The position numbers and the translations under genes were made by a program. DNA of 7,263 bases from Acidobacteriota bacterium (GTDB lineage: Bacteria; Acidobacteriota; Terriglobia; Terriglobales; Acidobacteriaceae), in the NCBI GenBank assembly GCA_003225615.1, contig QIAS01000197.1, positions 9,222-16,484 of the forward strand, in the 5' to 3' direction. The notes beneath the pieces were generated by a model. The model was not told the DNA's origin. It saw nothing but the letters and a program-made list of their open reading frames with translations, and did no database searches. Position 1 is the stretch's first letter. Every line of letters starts with the position of its first letter. Shown piece by piece: positions 6,483 through 7,263 of the stretch.

Positions 6483-6568
6483 CCTTCGGGGTACAGCCTC
6501 ACCCTGCCGCTCGCGTGCTGGGTCCTTGCCGTTAGTGCATCTCGCCTGTCTAAAAGGTAAGTCGGCCT

Positions 6569-6605
6569 AAAAAACAATAGGGAGCAGCGGTTTCCCGCTG
6601 CTCCC
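6569..6605 (-). terminator. Strong intrinsic terminator of the first pilin gene
   Basis: On the minus strand an 11-bp perfect GC-rich stem (GGGAGCAGCGG with CCGCTGCTCCC, plus-strand arms 6580-6590 and 6595-6605) is capped by a GAAA tetraloop and followed by TATTGTTTTTT. It lies 35 bases after the pilin stop. The GNRA-type loop, long stem and U-tract make a textbook Rho-independent terminator. It should make the first pilin essentially monocistronic and protect the 3' end of its mRNA. Confidence 0.93.
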
Positions 6606-6639
6606 TTCCCGTCCCGAAAGGGGACAAGATCATGTAGCG

Positions 6640-7128
6640 TTAGTTGCCCAGCGAAGGCATACCACCGCAACCGGCATGGGTGTCTTTCGCGCCGGCCGCA
6701 TCCTTGTGGATGACGGCATCTTCGACCGAGCAGAAGCTGTTCACGCCTGTGCTGCCGATCGCAATCGGGACTTCCGTCGCGGTGTATTGGCCAGCTGCCG
6801 GCGTCAGCACGTCGGCGTGGTAACCACTCTTGCCGGCTCCGCCGTTATCGGTAGCCAGGGTGTTGTCAATCAGACAGGCAGAAGCTGCCGCCGGTACGCA
6901 GGGCGCCGCTCCACCCAGAACCGCCAATAAGCCATAGTTCGAAGCCGGGTAGGCTGTGATGTAGCTTACTTCGGCCGTGTTGAGAGTACGAAGCGTGCTG
7001 GCTGCCGCAGACTCGTTGGCCGCAATGCGCGCGCGCAGCAGGTTCGGAATAGCAATGGCAGCGATGATCAGGATGATCGCCACCACAATCAGCAACTCAA
7101 TCAGTGAGAAACCCTTCTGTTTCCGCAT
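6640..7128 (-). CDS. pilA: Type IV pilin PilA (probable major subunit)
   Basis: This is the structural subunit of the pilus, inserted in the inner membrane, trimmed by PilD and polymerised by PilB/PilC. The 162-residue precursor has a 6-residue leader MRKQKG, then FSLIELLIVVAIILIIAAIA. Cleavage after Gly6 exposes Phe as residue 1 and Glu as residue 5 of the mature protein. The transmembrane/assembly helix covers about 7-29. RIAANESAAASTLRT and AEVSYITAYP (34-61) continue alpha-1. The globular domain holds Cys77, Cys85, Cys133 and Cys154, likely two disulfides. GAGGG lies 8 bases before the ATG, with a second purine run AGGAGA just upstream, giving a strong ribosome binding site. A strong terminator follows. 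This isolated, well-signalled arrangement suits a highly expressed major pilin, although which of the two pilins is major is inferred. A GspG-type pseudopilin is less likely given PilB/PilC. Confidence 0.95.
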   Translation of the reverse strand: MRKQKGFSLIELLIVVAIILIIAAIAIPNLLRARIAANESAAASTLRTLNTAEVSYITAYPASNYGLLAVLGGAAPCVPAAASACLIDNTLATDNGGAGKSGYHADVLTPAAGQYTATEVPIAIGSTGVNSFCSVEDAVIHKDAAGAKDTHAGCGGMPSLGN

Positions 7129-7136
7129 CTATTTAT

Positions 7137-7148
7137 CCCTCTTCTCCT
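7137..7148 (-). promoter_or_regulatory. Ribosome binding site of the first pilin
   Basis: The minus strand reads AGGAGAAGAGGG here. The 3' GAGGG is 8 bases from the pilin ATG, an ideal spacing, and the upstream AGGAG could act as a standby site. It is among the strongest initiation signals in the window and confirms the ATG at 7128. Confidence 0.75.
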
Positions 7149-7164
7149 AATTTAGCAAAATGGT

Positions 7165-7183
7165 CCAGAGCTACCGACTCTGG
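7165..7183 (-). other. Stem-loop in the 5' leader of the first pilin mRNA
   Basis: CCAGAG (minus strand 7183-7178) pairs perfectly with CTCTGG (7170-7165) around a 7-base loop. It begins about where transcripts from the sigma54-like element would start, so it could form a 5'-terminal stem that stabilises the mRNA. It leaves the ribosome binding site free. Confidence 0.4.
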
Positions 7184-7192
7184 CTGATATGA

Positions 7193-7239
7193 TGGCACTT
7201 TGTTTGCCACGGTTATAGGTTACTAAGGGTAGGGCCCAA
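7193..7239 (-). promoter_or_regulatory. Candidate pilA promoter region: sigma54-like palindrome and sigma70-like element
   Basis: The 17-base sequence TGGCAAACAAAGTGCCA (minus strand 7209-7193) carries the GG-N10-GC spacing of sigma54 promoters and would start transcription near 7184, giving a leader of about 55 bases. It is a partial match: the -24 box is good (TGGCA), the -12 box is GTGCC rather than TTGCW. The plus strand of the same site, TGGCAC-N5-TTGC (7193-7207), is the closer match but points out of the window. Just upstream, TTGGGC-N16-TATAAC (7239-7212) is a sigma70-type candidate with a start near 7205. sigma54/PilR control of pilA is known in several bacteria; which element is active here is not decided. 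Confidence 0.4.
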
Positions 7240-7263
7240 GCCTCACATTTTCATTTATCACGC

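Noticed and set aside
6517..6530. GG-N10-GC spacing upstream of the second pilin
   Set aside because: The -12 box reads CAGCA and the -24 box is only partial; such spacing is common by chance in GC-rich DNA.
6640..7128. Conductive 'nanowire' pilin
   Set aside because: The protein is a full-size pilin with a globular domain and cysteines, not the short aromatic-rich Geobacter type; nothing in the sequence supports conductivity.
7129..7263. c-di-GMP (GEMM) riboswitch upstream of pilA
   Set aside because: A GGCAAAC string is present, but the GAAA tetraloop arm and the GACGCAAAGCC core are missing.
1..7263. Mobile elements, CRISPR arrays, tRNA or rRNA genes
   Set aside because: No transposase-like ORF, terminal inverted repeats, regular spaced repeats or tRNA-like cloverleaf seen on either strand.

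Overview
The window reads almost entirely on the minus strand and is a type IV pilus (T4P) locus, most likely from an Acidobacteriota (Terriglobia/Koribacter-like) bacterium. The taxonomic call is an inference. It rests on the style of the two PilA-like pilins (long, four cysteines, an AANES...LRT...AE..Y..AYP region), a LolA homologue (so a diderm cell), and moderately high GC. No rRNA or other decisive taxonomic marker is present.

Layout, in the direction of transcription (right to left): (1) 7263-7129, leader of the first pilin, with a good Shine-Dalgarno, a stem-loop, and overlapping sigma54-like and sigma70-like promoter candidates. (2) 7128-6640, first PilA-type pilin, closed by a strong intrinsic terminator at 6605-6569. 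(3) 6409-5888, a second, related pilin behind a structured leader. (4) 5753-3116, a tightly coupled three-gene unit: ABC-2-type ATPase, its membrane permease, and a membrane-anchored TPR protein. The junctions are ATGA and TAATG overlaps, and a TATAAT element lies just upstream. (5) 3180-2950, a short plus-strand hydrophobic ORF with an excellent ribosome binding site, convergent with and running into the end of the TPR gene; it looks like a small or truncated membrane protein. (6) 2662-1985, the periplasmic lipoprotein carrier LolA. (7) 1797-589, PilC, the inner-membrane platform protein. (8) 538-1, the N-terminal 179 residues of the assembly ATPase PilB, cut by the window edge.

PilB and PilC are the motor and platform that would polymerise the two pilins. 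The ABC/TPR module between pilins and motor genes recalls the pilG-pilH-pilI ABC-transporter genes beside pilA in Myxococcus xanthus, where PilH is needed for pilus biogenesis. A similar accessory role here is the most interesting hypothesis in the window, but the sequence alone does not prove it. I found no mobile elements, CRISPR arrays, tRNAs or rRNAs. The rest of the intergenic sequence holds only short inverted repeats and weak promoter-like elements.
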